Origin: Candidatus Binatia bacterium
Lineage (GTDB): Bacteria; Desulfobacterota; Binatia; HRBIN30
Direction of reading: 5' to 3'
NCBI GenBank assembly: GCA_036382395.1
Contig: DASVHW010000010.1
Coordinates: 1 to 35,402, forward strand
Length of the DNA: 35,402 bases
The first letter of the stretch is position 1; each line of letters begins with the position of its first letter. A program made the position numbers and the translations under genes. The notes below the pieces were generated by a model, which was not told the DNA's origin, did no database searches, and worked only from the letters and a program-made list of their open reading frames with translations. Positions 7,284 through 14,559 of the stretch are shown in pieces.

Positions 7284-8057
7284 TTACAGTGACCGCGAGA
7301 TGCCGCCGTCCTTCCGCACCCGCCAGAAGTGCGCCATCATCAGCACCACAGCAATCAGCGGAAAACCCACGCAGTGCAGCACATAGAAACGCAATAAGGC
7401 ATTCGATCCGACCCTCACGTCGCCCAGCAGCAAAAAACGGGCATCGTTCGCCTGCGTGATGCCCAGGAGACTGTGGAACGGCCCTTCCGCTCCGACGAAC
7501 GGAGTCGCCGCCGCCATGTTGGTGCCGACGGTGACCGCCCAGAAGGCGAGTTGGTCCCACGGCAGCAAGTAGCCGGTGAAGCTGAGCAGCAAGGTCAGCA
7601 CCAGCAGAATGACACCAATCGCCCAGTTGAATTCGCGCGGCGGCCGGTACGAGCCGGTCAGAAACACACGCAGCATGTGCAGCATCACCGTGACGACCAT
7701 CAGATGCGCACCCCAGCGGTGCAGGTTCCGGAGTACGATGCCGAACTGGACGGCGTACTCGAGGGTTTTCATATCCACGTAGGCGTAGTCCGGCACCGGC
7801 CGGTAGTAGAACATCAGGAGCACGCCCGTGATGGTCTCGACCAGGAACAGAAAGAAGGTCAGGCCGCCGAGACAGAAGACGTAGTCGACCCGCAGTGCCC
7901 GGCGCGGGATACTGATGGGATGGAGATGCAGGAAGACGTTGCTGGTGACTTCGAGGGCACGATTGCGCACCGAATCGACATAGTCGTGACGAACGACGGA
8001 ACGGTACAGCTGCGAGGCGGTGACCCACCTCACCAGACGCTGCAAACGATCGTTCAT
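7284..8057 (-). CDS. Cytochrome b6-type N-terminal subunit
   Basis: This is a 257-residue four-helix cytochrome b core. The four heme ligands are readable: His113 and His127 in one helix (NLHRWGAH...MLHML) and His228 and His243 in another (VLHCVGF...MAHFWR). The spacings of 14 and 15 are those of b6-type proteins rather than mitochondrial-type cytochrome b. [22 protein letters not shown] is the conserved quinol-site cd region. The N-terminal [25 protein letters not shown] is typical of this group. It would carry two b hemes and cross electrons between the two quinone sites. The ATG follows GAGGATGGGCGC. It lies between the ferredoxin and subunit-IV-like genes. Confidence 0.92.
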   Translation of the reverse strand: MNDRLQRLVRWVTASQLYRSVVRHDYVDSVRNRALEVTSNVFLHLHPISIPRRALRVDYVFCLGGLTFFLFLVETITGVLLMFYYRPVPDYAYVDMKTLEYAVQFGIVLRNLHRWGAHLMVVTVMLHMLRVFLTGSYRPPREFNWAIGVILLVLTLLLSFTGYLLPWDQLAFWAVTVGTNMAAATPFVGAEGPFHSLLGITQANDARFLLLGDVRVGSNALLRFYVLHCVGFPLIAVVLMMAHFWRVRKDGGISRSL

Positions 8058-8087
8058 GCGCCCATCCTCACCAGCAACAGCCGAGGC

Positions 8088-8483
8088 TCAAAACGGGAGA
8101 ATGCCATGCTGCTCCTCCCACTCGCTCGTCGGCAACATCACGATGGCGTCCCAGGGGCACCCCTCGAGAAACGTCTCCTCTGGCCCGCGGCTGATGCACT
8201 TTTTGCAGCCGATGCACTTCAGTGCGTCTACCCAGATGCGCCCATAGGGGAAGGCATCCTCTGCCGGCACGAGGATCATGCATTCCTCTACCGGACAGTA
8301 GAGCTGACAGACGGGGGCGCCGGCGCAGCCCGTACACAGGTCGGTGATCACGGCGAGCGACTTCGGCTTCTTGGCTCGCCGCCCAATGAACTTGCCGTCG
8401 GCACTTTTCTTTGAAGCAAGACGACCCGGGCTGGCGGCCTCACCGCCAATGCCGATGCCTGGGAGTTGCGAATCCATGCCCAT
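8088..8483 (-). CDS. 2x[4Fe-4S] ferredoxin-like subunit
   Basis: This is a 131-residue protein. The start at 8483 (MGMDSQLPG) is chosen because AGGAGC lies 4 nt before it, whereas a longer frame from 8594 overlaps the Rieske gene. A polar N-terminal half is followed by two clusters of cysteines: CTGCAGAPVCQLYCP, then CIGCKKC with the distal GCPWDAIVML. The fold is that of a dicluster ferredoxin such as electron-transfer subunits of oxidoreductases. The insertion GAP before the third Cys is unusual. It lies between the Rieske and cytochrome b genes, so it is probably an extra subunit on the cytoplasmic face of the complex. It could pass electrons between quinone and a soluble donor. No signal peptide is visible. 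Confidence 0.85.
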   Translation of the reverse strand: MGMDSQLPGIGIGGEAASPGRLASKKSADGKFIGRRAKKPKSLAVITDLCTGCAGAPVCQLYCPVEECMILVPAEDAFPYGRIWVDALKCIGCKKCISRGPEETFLEGCPWDAIVMLPTSEWEEQHGILPF

Positions 8484-8508
8484 CGGTGCTCCTGAACCCG
8501 TGACGCAG

Positions 8509-9057
8509 CTAGAGGCGGACGAACGCTCCGTCGACACCGAAGCGCTCGGGGCCGTAGATGATGCCGGTATCGACAACCAATTGGTTGTCCACATTCAGTT
8601 CAATGCGAAAGCGATCAAGCGGGCGGGGAGCGGGACCGGCAAAATTGACGCCATTGCTATGGTATTCACTCCCATGGCAAGGGCACTTGAAGATACGGAG
8701 GTCTCCGAACCAATTGATGGTACAACCAAGGTGGGCACAACGCGCTGACAGCGCGTAGACGCGGTCCCGCTCCCGCACGACGAAAAACCGTTGACTGGAT
8801 TTCCAGCGCTCATCTACAAGGATCACACCGTAGGTATCGACGCTCTCCCCGCTGCCGAGGAACGCCTCCGGAGCGCCGAGGCGAAACGTGCTCGGTGGGC
8901 GAAAGACTACCCGAGGGTAGAAGAAGCTCACACTCTCAATCGCTCCGGTGCCGAGCACCAACGCAAAGGCACCCCAGCCGCTAACCGTCAGACCTCGGGA
9001 CAGGAGTTCCCGTCGACTCATCTCGTTGATCTGCTGGAAAATGGCTGCGCTATCCAT
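8509..9057 (-). CDS. Rieske [2Fe-2S] iron-sulfur protein
   Basis: This is a 182-residue Rieske protein of a quinol:cytochrome c oxidoreductase. Cluster ligands are readable as Cys107 and His109 in CAHLGC and Cys125 and His128 in CPCHGSEY, with Cys112 and Cys127 placed for the stabilising disulfide. PAPRPLDRF supplies the conserved Pro loop. The N-terminus MSRRELLSRGLTVSGWGAFALV gives a membrane helix preceded by an SRRELL stretch resembling a Tat signal, as expected for exported folded Rieske proteins. It is the first gene of the five-gene complex operon. Its start lies only 18 bp from a 30-bp palindrome centred at 9090/9091 that also faces the divergent radical SAM gene. Confidence 0.95.
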   Translation of the reverse strand: MDSAAIFQQINEMSRRELLSRGLTVSGWGAFALVLGTGAIESVSFFYPRVVFRPPSTFRLGAPEAFLGSGESVDTYGVILVDERWKSSQRFFVVRERDRVYALSARCAHLGCTINWFGDLRIFKCPCHGSEYHSNGVNFAGPAPRPLDRFRIELNVDNQLVVDTGIIYGPERFGVDGAFVRL

Positions 9058-9075
9058 AGAGTTGGTCTGTCTGGG

Positions 9076-9105
9076 CTCTCCCTACCTAACGTTTGGTAGG
9101 GAGAG
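9076..9105. promoter_or_regulatory. 30-bp near-perfect palindrome; predicted TetR operator, copy 2
   Basis: Arms CTCTCCCTACC and GGTAGGGAGAG are exact reverse complements around TAACGTTT, and only the T/T pair at 9087 and 9094 fails to match. The inner 18 bp (9082-9099, CTACCTAACGTTTGGTAG) match copy 1 and copy 3. The site is between the divergent Rieske and radical SAM genes, so one dimer could control both. As RNA it would form an 11-bp hairpin with an 8-nt loop near the start of either message. It lacks a U-tract and is not a terminator. Confidence 0.65.
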
Positions 9106-9253
9106 GATGACCATGATCAAGGATTGCCCTGATGATAGGCAGGATTCGGAATCAGTTGCAGTACGTTATCAACCTTGCGACAATACGTTTGCGCCTTCCA
9201 TAGGGCATTTTTCTGGCCGTTTTGGGTATGGGGGCGATGGGAGATACCACATC

Positions 9254-10387
9254 ATGAAAGCAGTCGATTTCGCCGTGGCCCCTTTCCTCGTCATCTGGGA
9301 GACGACCCAGGCCTGCGACCTATCCTGCAGTCATTGCCGCGCCTCGGCTCAGCCGCTTCGTCACCCAAACGAACTGACGACCGAAGAGGGCGAGCGGTTG
9401 CTGGAACAGACCGCGGCCATGGGCACGCCCGTATTCATTCTCAGCGGCGGCGACCCGGTCAAGCGCCCCGACCTTTACACCCTGATTCGTCGGGGAAAAC
9501 AGCTAGGCCTGCGCCTGGGAACCATCCCGGCGGCAACCGCTGCGCTGACGCAAGACCTCGTGCTCCGCCTGAAGGATACGGGTCTGGACCAGATGGCCGT
9601 GAGCTTGGACTTTCCGCGGGCGGATTTGCACGACGCTTTCCGTGGGGTACCAGGGGCGTTCGACCGCACCATGCAGGCCATCGAGTGGGCGCATCAGTAT
9701 GCTTTACCCCTGCAGATCAATACGACGCTCTGCGGGCGCTCGGCGCCGTATCTGGCGGAGATGGCCGAGCTAGTCGGGCGCCTCGGCATCGTGTTCTGGG
9801 AAGTATTTTTCCTCGTGCCCGTCGGGCGGGGCGAGGCCCTGGGTGGCCTCACGCCGGAACAGTGCGAGGAACTGTTTGCGATTCTCTATCGGGTCCAAAA
9901 GACGGCCAGTTTTGTGGTCAAAATCACCGAAGGTCCGCACTACCGCCGTTACGTGGCGCAGCGAGAAGCCGAAGGAGCAGGCGCGGGCGCCATGCATACC
10001 GCCGGAGCGGCGCTGCCGAAGATGTTGCAACGATCGGAAGGGCCCGGCCACACGGTTGGTTTGGCCACACGCGGGGTCAATGCGGGCAAGGGTTTCACCT
10101 TCGTGTCCCACACCGGAGAGGTGTTTCCGAGCGGTTTCCTGCCGATTTGCGCCGGCAACGTCCGCACGCAGGATGTGGCGGACATTTACCGCAACTCGGA
10201 GCTGTTCCGGACCCTGCGTGACCCCGATGCGCTGCTCGGGCGCTGCGGGCGTTGCGAGTTCCGTGGAATCTGTGGTGGCTCGCGCTCGCGCGCCTACGCC
10301 CTCACGGGAAACTACCTCGCCACCGATCCGTGGTGCGGATATGAGCCGGCTCAGCTGGCCGCGAGCGCAAAGGCTCTCGGGTACTGA
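9254..10387 (+). CDS. Radical SAM/SPASM protein of the heme-biosynthesis-like group
   Basis: This 377-residue protein binds a [4Fe-4S] cluster through CDLSCSHC (CxxxCxxC) near residue 21, followed by the SAM-binding ILSGGDP. The C-terminal SPASM-type part has PICAGN, then CGRCEFRGICGGSRSRAYA and DPWC for auxiliary cluster(s). This is the AhbD/NirJ/MftC-like superfamily, which includes heme-tailoring and peptide-modifying enzymes; the substrate cannot be read. I prefer the ATG at 9254 because family members begin shortly before FLVIWETTQACDL. An in-frame ATG at 9107, directly after GGGAGAGG, would add 49 residues. Its TGA overlaps the feoB ATG by one base (TGATG), so it is co-translated with iron transport. 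Confidence 0.85.
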   Translation: MKAVDFAVAPFLVIWETTQACDLSCSHCRASAQPLRHPNELTTEEGERLLEQTAAMGTPVFILSGGDPVKRPDLYTLIRRGKQLGLRLGTIPAATAALTQDLVLRLKDTGLDQMAVSLDFPRADLHDAFRGVPGAFDRTMQAIEWAHQYALPLQINTTLCGRSAPYLAEMAELVGRLGIVFWEVFFLVPVGRGEALGGLTPEQCEELFAILYRVQKTASFVVKITEGPHYRRYVAQREAEGAGAGAMHTAGAALPKMLQRSEGPGHTVGLATRGVNAGKGFTFVSHTGEVFPSGFLPICAGNVRTQDVADIYRNSELFRTLRDPDALLGRCGRCEFRGICGGSRSRAYALTGNYLATDPWCGYEPAQLAASAKALGY

Positions 10388-12615
10388 TGCAGCGTACGAG
10401 CGCGAGCTACGACACAGACGGAGCGGTCGTCCGGCTGGAAGAATCCGGTCCTCCGTGCCCGGCGCGCGCGCGTCCGAAATTCGGCCGCATTGCCCTCGTC
10501 GGCAATCCGAACGTCGGCAAGAGCGTCATCTTCGGGGCGCTGACTGGCACCTACGCGACGGTGAGTAACTACGCAGGCACCACGGTCGAAGTGACTCGGG
10601 CCGCCTCCCGATTCGACCCCGCTGTCGAAGTCATCGATACGCCAGGCGTGAACAGCCTGACGCCGAACTCCGAGGACGAGCAGGTCACCCGGGACATTCT
10701 CCTCGCCGGCGTGGATCTCGTCGTCCAGGTGGCGGATGCGAAGAATCTCTCCCGCGCGCTGGTGCTGTCGTCGCAGCTGGCCGAGGCGGCAGTCCCGTTC
10801 CTCCTGGTGTTGAACATGATGGACGAAGCGGCCGATCGTGGCCTCACCGTTGATACGGCAGCGCTCTCCGCCGCGCTCGGTGTCGCGGTGATCGAAACGG
10901 TGGCCGTCAGGGGTGTCGGACTGCGGCGTCTCGGCACAGCCTTGAGCGAGGCCGCGGAAAGCCCGTATCGCTTACGGTATCCGGCGGTGGTGGAAGCGGC
11001 CCTATTGCAGATTCAGCGGTCACTCTCCGGATTACACATCGGCCAACGCTGGCTGGCGCTCATGTGCCTTGCAGGTGACGACACCCTACGCCCGTGGTTG
11101 GAGCGTAATGTCAGAGAGGAAGGACGTACGGCGCTCGACGACGCCTACCGCAACGTCAGTACACAGCTCGGACCCCATGTGGGTTACGAACTCCAACGAT
11201 GCCGCCTGCGCGCCGCGGAGCAACTCGCGCGCCGCGTCACGCGGACCGTCGCGGTTGAGCAGCCGTTGGCGCGGCCGGGCGGAACGCATGTTGGTGTGAC
11301 GGCACTGGCGGCGCTGGCCGGGTGCCTGGTGTTGATGGCCGGCGATTTGAGCGCTGCCCCACTCCTGATCCAGCCGTGGGTCCGTGCGGCGGGATGGCTG
11401 GGGATTCTCTCCGCGCTACTTGCCGCGGATCGATCGCCGGCAATGCGTTCTGCTCTCGGCCGCTGGGCAGGCCAACGCGGCACCGGTCTCCCCGTGCTCT
11501 TCGTCGTGCTCTACGTCGTCTACCGCTTCGTCGGCGTTTTCGCGGCGGGCACCGCGGTGAATTTCCTGGAACACACGGTCTTCGGAGCCTACGTCAACCC
11601 AGCCGTCACCGGCGCTCTCGACTGGCTGGTCGCCGTCGTCGGACCTGAAACGGGGGCTGGTGCGGTGGCCACACATTTCTTACGCAACCTGCTGGTCGGC
11701 CCTTACGGTTTGATCACGGTCGCCTTCACCTACGCCTTCGCCATCATCTTCCCGATCGTGACTGCCTTTTTTCTCGCCTTCTCGGTGCTGGAAGATTCCG
11801 GGTACCTCCCCCGCCTGGCACTGATCGTAAACCGCAGCTTTCGCGCCATGGGTTTGAACGGCAAGGCGGTATTACCGATGGTTCTGGGGCTGGGCTGTGA
11901 CACCATGGCGACCTTGACCGCCCGCATCATGGAAACTCGGAAGGAGCGGTTGCTGGTCACGTTGTTACTTGCCCTCGGGGTGCCGTGCTCGGCACAGCTC
12001 GGCGTCATCCTCGGCCTATTCGGGGCCTTGCCGCTGTGGGCTCCGATGGTGTGGGGCGGGGTCGTGATCGGCGTCCTGTTCGCGGTGGGATTCCTGGCCG
12101 CGCAGCTACTCCCGGGGCAACGCTCCGATTTGATCCTCGAGGTACCGCCGATCCGCCGGCCACAGCTGCGCAACATCATCATCAAGACCATCGGTCGGCT
12201 GGAGTGGTACTTGAAAGAGGCGGTGCCCATCTTCGTTTTGGGAACTTTCGTGCTGTTTGCCCTCGACGCCGTCGGCGCGCTCACCCGCATCGTCGCAGCC
12301 TGCGAGCCCGCCGTCGTCGGCATCTTGCAGCTGCCACCCAAAGCGGCCGAGGCATTCTTGATCGGGTTCTTCCGCCGCGACTACGGATCCGCGGGAATCT
12401 ATGCGCTGTTTCAGAACGGGCATCTCACTCCGGTCCAGGCGGTCGTGGCACTGGTGACCCTCACCTTGTTCGTACCGTGCGTCGCCAATTTCTTCGTCAT
12501 CGTCAAGGAACGCGGCATGCAGACGGCGGTCGCGATGACCGCGTTCATCTTCCCGTTCGCATTCCTGGTCGGCGGCGTCCTCAACCTCGTCTTGCGGGCC
12601 ACGGGTTTGCAATGA
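10387..12615 (+). CDS. feoB: Ferrous iron transporter FeoB
   Basis: This is a 742-residue Fe(II) importer of the inner membrane. An N-terminal extension of about 35 residues leads to the G domain: GNPNVGKS (39-46), switch YAGTTVE, DTPG (84-87) and NMMD (143-146). The membrane part carries two Gate-like segments, including GLGCDTMATLTARIMETR and VPCSAQLGVILGLFGAL, with the conserved Cys residues. It differs from E. coli FeoB in gate sequence and resembles the alternative FeoB branch common in deltaproteobacteria. Its stop overlaps the next ATG (ATGA). No separate feoA is present because FeoA is fused to the DtxR protein two genes on. Iron supplied here would serve the many Fe-S and heme proteins nearby. 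Confidence 0.95.
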   Translation: MQRTSASYDTDGAVVRLEESGPPCPARARPKFGRIALVGNPNVGKSVIFGALTGTYATVSNYAGTTVEVTRAASRFDPAVEVIDTPGVNSLTPNSEDEQVTRDILLAGVDLVVQVADAKNLSRALVLSSQLAEAAVPFLLVLNMMDEAADRGLTVDTAALSAALGVAVIETVAVRGVGLRRLGTALSEAAESPYRLRYPAVVEAALLQIQRSLSGLHIGQRWLALMCLAGDDTLRPWLERNVREEGRTALDDAYRNVSTQLGPHVGYELQRCRLRAAEQLARRVTRTVAVEQPLARPGGTHVGVTALAALAGCLVLMAGDLSAAPLLIQPWVRAAGWLGILSALLAADRSPAMRSALGRWAGQRGTGLPVLFVVLYVVYRFVGVFAAGTAVNFLEHTVFGAYVNPAVTGALDWLVAVVGPETGAGAVATHFLRNLLVGPYGLITVAFTYAFAIIFPIVTAFFLAFSVLEDSGYLPRLALIVNRSFRAMGLNGKAVLPMVLGLGCDTMATLTARIMETRKERLLVTLLLALGVPCSAQLGVILGLFGALPLWAPMVWGGVVIGVLFAVGFLAAQLLPGQRSDLILEVPPIRRPQLRNIIIKTIGRLEWYLKEAVPIFVLGTFVLFALDAVGALTRIVAACEPAVVGILQLPPKAAEAFLIGFFRRDYGSAGIYALFQNGHLTPVQAVVALVTLTLFVPCVANFFVIVKERGMQTAVAMTAFIFPFAFLVGGVLNLVLRATGLQ

Positions 12616-12818
12616 CCAGCCCCGACAGCAACATCACCTGCCCGCTGTGCGGCACGCGCTATAACGAAACCGAAGGCCAGACGTGCCATTCGGGCTGCCC
12701 GCTGCAACGAAGTTGCCAGCTGCTCAGTTGCCCGGCTTGCGGGTACGAGGTGCCGGCGCCGACGCGGGTGACGCGATGGCTGTCCCGTTGGCTCGGAAAA
12801 CAGGCACCATCGCAATGA
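12612..12818 (+). CDS. FeoB-associated Cys-rich mini-protein (zinc-ribbon-like)
   Basis: This is a 68-residue protein with ATGA overlaps at both ends, after feoB and before the DtxR-FeoA gene, which makes it a real coding gene. Nine cysteines are arranged as CPLCG, then C-x3-C-PL-x3-C, then CPACGYEVP. Two CPxCG knuckles can bind one zinc, and the central CHSGCPLQRSCQ may bind a second metal. The C-terminus is basic and amphipathic (RVTRWLSRWLGK), possibly resting on the membrane beside FeoB. Small Cys-rich proteins follow feoB in many anaerobes and are thought to assist or regulate transport. This one is not FeoC by sequence. Confidence 0.8.
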   Translation: MTSPDSNITCPLCGTRYNETEGQTCHSGCPLQRSCQLLSCPACGYEVPAPTRVTRWLSRWLGKQAPSQ

Positions 12819-13480
12819 AATCAGAAGAAACGGAAGAGCAAATCGAGGAAGTTCTAGAGCACCTTTGGACCCTCCGCGAGCAACGCGTAGCGGCGCAGCC
12901 CGATCTGGCAGGAGAACCATTCCAGTTCGACCCTACGGCCGCCATCGCGGTAGCGCGCCGGCGTGCCTGGATCACTGGCGGAAGGGAGGGCCTGGATCTC
13001 ACGCCTGCAGGAGAAGAACGCGCCGCCGGCATCATACGCCGTCATCGGCTTGCGGAGCGCTTGCTGTTCGATGTCATTCACCTCGACAAGGAGGCGATGG
13101 AGGCCTGCGCCTGCGAACTCGAGCATTCCCACATCCTCTCGGAGGAAGCGACCGATCGGGTCTGTGCCTTTCTCGGTCACCCGCCGACCTGTCCGCACGA
13201 TCGGCCGATCCCGCGCGGGCGCTGCTGCGCGAAGTTCTCGGACGAGGTGCGGCCGCTGGTAACCCCGCTCAGCCAGAGCGCCATTGGCGGGTCATATCGC
13301 GTCGTTTTCATCGCCTCGCGTTCCCACCAGCGATTGGACCGCCTTGCCGCCTTCGGCGTCGTACCCGGTGCGGTACTGCGGCTGCATCAGCGGCTGCCAA
13401 CGTTTATGGTCCAGGTCGGTGGCACTGATATCGCGCTGGAACGAGAAGTGGCCGCCGACATCTTCGTGCTGCCGCATTGA
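12815..13480 (+). CDS. DtxR/MntR-type metalloregulator fused to FeoA
   Basis: This is a 221-residue protein starting at the ATG that overlaps the preceding stop (ATGA); the longer frame from 12683 lies inside the mini-protein gene. Residues 1-70 form a short winged-helix domain ending in LDLTPAGEERAAGII. The metal-binding and dimer domain follows: HRLAERLLFDVIHLD, EACACELEHSHILSEEATDRV, and CPHDRPIPRGRCC. The last 75 residues, from about PLSQSAIGGSYRVVFI through GAVLRLHQRLPTFMVQVGG, are an SH3-like FeoA domain. It likely senses Fe(II) and represses this operon. The FeoA part may act on FeoB, so sensing and transport would sit in one transcript. Confidence 0.9.
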   Translation: MKSEETEEQIEEVLEHLWTLREQRVAAQPDLAGEPFQFDPTAAIAVARRRAWITGGREGLDLTPAGEERAAGIIRRHRLAERLLFDVIHLDKEAMEACACELEHSHILSEEATDRVCAFLGHPPTCPHDRPIPRGRCCAKFSDEVRPLVTPLSQSAIGGSYRVVFIASRSHQRLDRLAAFGVVPGAVLRLHQRLPTFMVQVGGTDIALEREVAADIFVLPH

Positions 13481-13700
13481 GCCGCCTGAGTCTGGCACCT
13501 GACAGGTCGGAAGACTACTTTTGACACTTTTTGAGGACGCAAATGGTGGTAGGTTTCAGTCCTTCTGCCCTTGAATTTCGCAATTCACCATATTTCACGA
13601 AACCTGTTTCAGCCTTGTTGAAGGCCGCTGCTTCGTGGTAGAGGGGAGCAGTTAGGCGAGGTATGTCACTTTTTTCGCCGACCATCACGGGGCTTTTTCT
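13481..13700. other. Intergenic region before the Crp/FNR gene, with a small palindrome
   Basis: The 220 bp hold no convincing gene. TGAATT and AATTCA at 13572-13587 form a perfect inverted repeat around TCGC, and AGGTTTC (13551-13557) pairs with GAAACCT (13599-13605) around it. This nesting suggests regulator binding or a leader structure. The spacing does not fit the TTGATnnnnATCAA FNR box. A TTGACA at 13521-13526 has no clear -10 partner, and no terminator with a T-run was seen. Confidence 0.3.
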
Positions 13701-14408
13701 ATGAGAAAGACGCAGTGCGAAACCTGCCAGATGCGAGGCCAAGCCGTGATCTGTGAGCTTCCGTCCGAGGCGATCGCGGATTTCCAGCGGGCTGGGGTCA
13801 TGGCAGTCTACAAGCCGAGGCAGGTGGTTTTCAGTGAAGGCACGCCGACAATGGGGCTGTATATCGTCTGCCAGGGGGCGGTGAAGCTGTACCACTCCGA
13901 CCGCTTCGGCCGTGAGCACATTCTCGAGGTCGCCGGTCCCGGGACCCTGCTCGGCGAGCTGTCTCTCGATGACAGTCAGACCATCTCGGTCTCTGCCGAA
14001 ACGCTGGTCGAGTCGCAACTCTGCTTTTTGGCACGCGACCGTCTGATCACTTTCCTACAGAAGCACCCGACGATGGGCGTTCGCGTAGTCGCCGCACTGA
14101 GCAACGAACTGGCCGCCGCCCGCCGGAAAGTCCGCGACCTCGCTCTGAAGGGAGCGGAAAGCCGACTGGCCGGCCTGCTGGTGCAGCTGGCGCGTGCCAA
14201 TGGAGATCCGACACCCGGGCAGCGCCTGCAGCTCCGCTATACCCGCCGTGAGGTTGCGGAAATGATCGGCGTTTCCACCGAGACGGCGATCCGACTGCTG
14301 GGCAAACTCAAACAGCGCCGCGCCATCACCGTTGATCACCGCGAAGTCACCATCACCGATTTCGACAAGCTTACGAAACTGGCTCACTACGACGACATGG
14401 AGGCCTGA
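13701..14408 (+). CDS. Crp/FNR-family regulator with FNR-like cysteines
   Basis: This is a 235-residue regulator. The N-terminal cysteines C6, C9 and C18 (CETCQMRGQAVIC), plus a central Cys in VESQLCFLARD that aligns with E. coli FNR Cys122, would suffice to bind an oxygen-sensitive [4Fe-4S] cluster. The cNMP-binding-type barrel includes LYIVCQGAVKLY and GPGTLLGELSL. The C-terminal winged helix has YTRREVAEMIGVSTETAIRLLGKL. In the recognition helix Glu and the following Arg of the FNR E--SR motif are kept, but the Ser position is Ile (E-TAI-R), so the target box may differ from the classic one. It stands alone between the iron operon and moaA, and probably tunes anaerobic respiration. Confidence 0.88.
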   Translation: MRKTQCETCQMRGQAVICELPSEAIADFQRAGVMAVYKPRQVVFSEGTPTMGLYIVCQGAVKLYHSDRFGREHILEVAGPGTLLGELSLDDSQTISVSAETLVESQLCFLARDRLITFLQKHPTMGVRVVAALSNELAAARRKVRDLALKGAESRLAGLLVQLARANGDPTPGQRLQLRYTRREVAEMIGVSTETAIRLLGKLKQRRAITVDHREVTITDFDKLTKLAHYDDMEA

Positions 14409-14508
14409 GCTCCGCGCCTCGCAACCCCGTTACCGGCGCGCTGGCGTCGGCATCTCCAACCGGCACCGGCTCCGATCATCTCCCCAGCTGACTTTTGTCA
14501 TAATCACC

Positions 14509-14526
14509 CGTCCAACCGTTCGGTAG
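14509..14526 (-). promoter_or_regulatory. Predicted TetR operator, copy 3 (before moaA)
   Basis: Read on the minus strand this is CTACCGAACGGTTGGACG, with 14 of 18 positions shared by all three copies (4123-4140, 9082-9099, here). It ends 33 bp before the moaA GTG. A possible -35 element TTGTCA lies at 14495-14500 just upstream, so a bound repressor would cover the promoter. The 151-bp gap between the Crp/FNR gene and moaA holds no other feature that I can see. Confidence 0.6.
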
Positions 14527-14559
14527 ATTGCGCAGCACGGTGGCGAGAATGGGTGAACC

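Noticed and set aside
6898-8028. 376-codon minus-strand frame offset from the cytochrome b genes
   Set aside because: It spans parts of two verified cytochrome b genes in the wrong frame, with Arg/Pro-rich non-protein-like sequence.
9157-9185. FNR box or sigma-70 promoter (TTGCAG, 17 bp, GACAAT) for the radical SAM gene
   Set aside because: Half-site spacing does not fit TTGATnnnnATCAA, and the promoter match is only 3 of 6 and 4 of 6.
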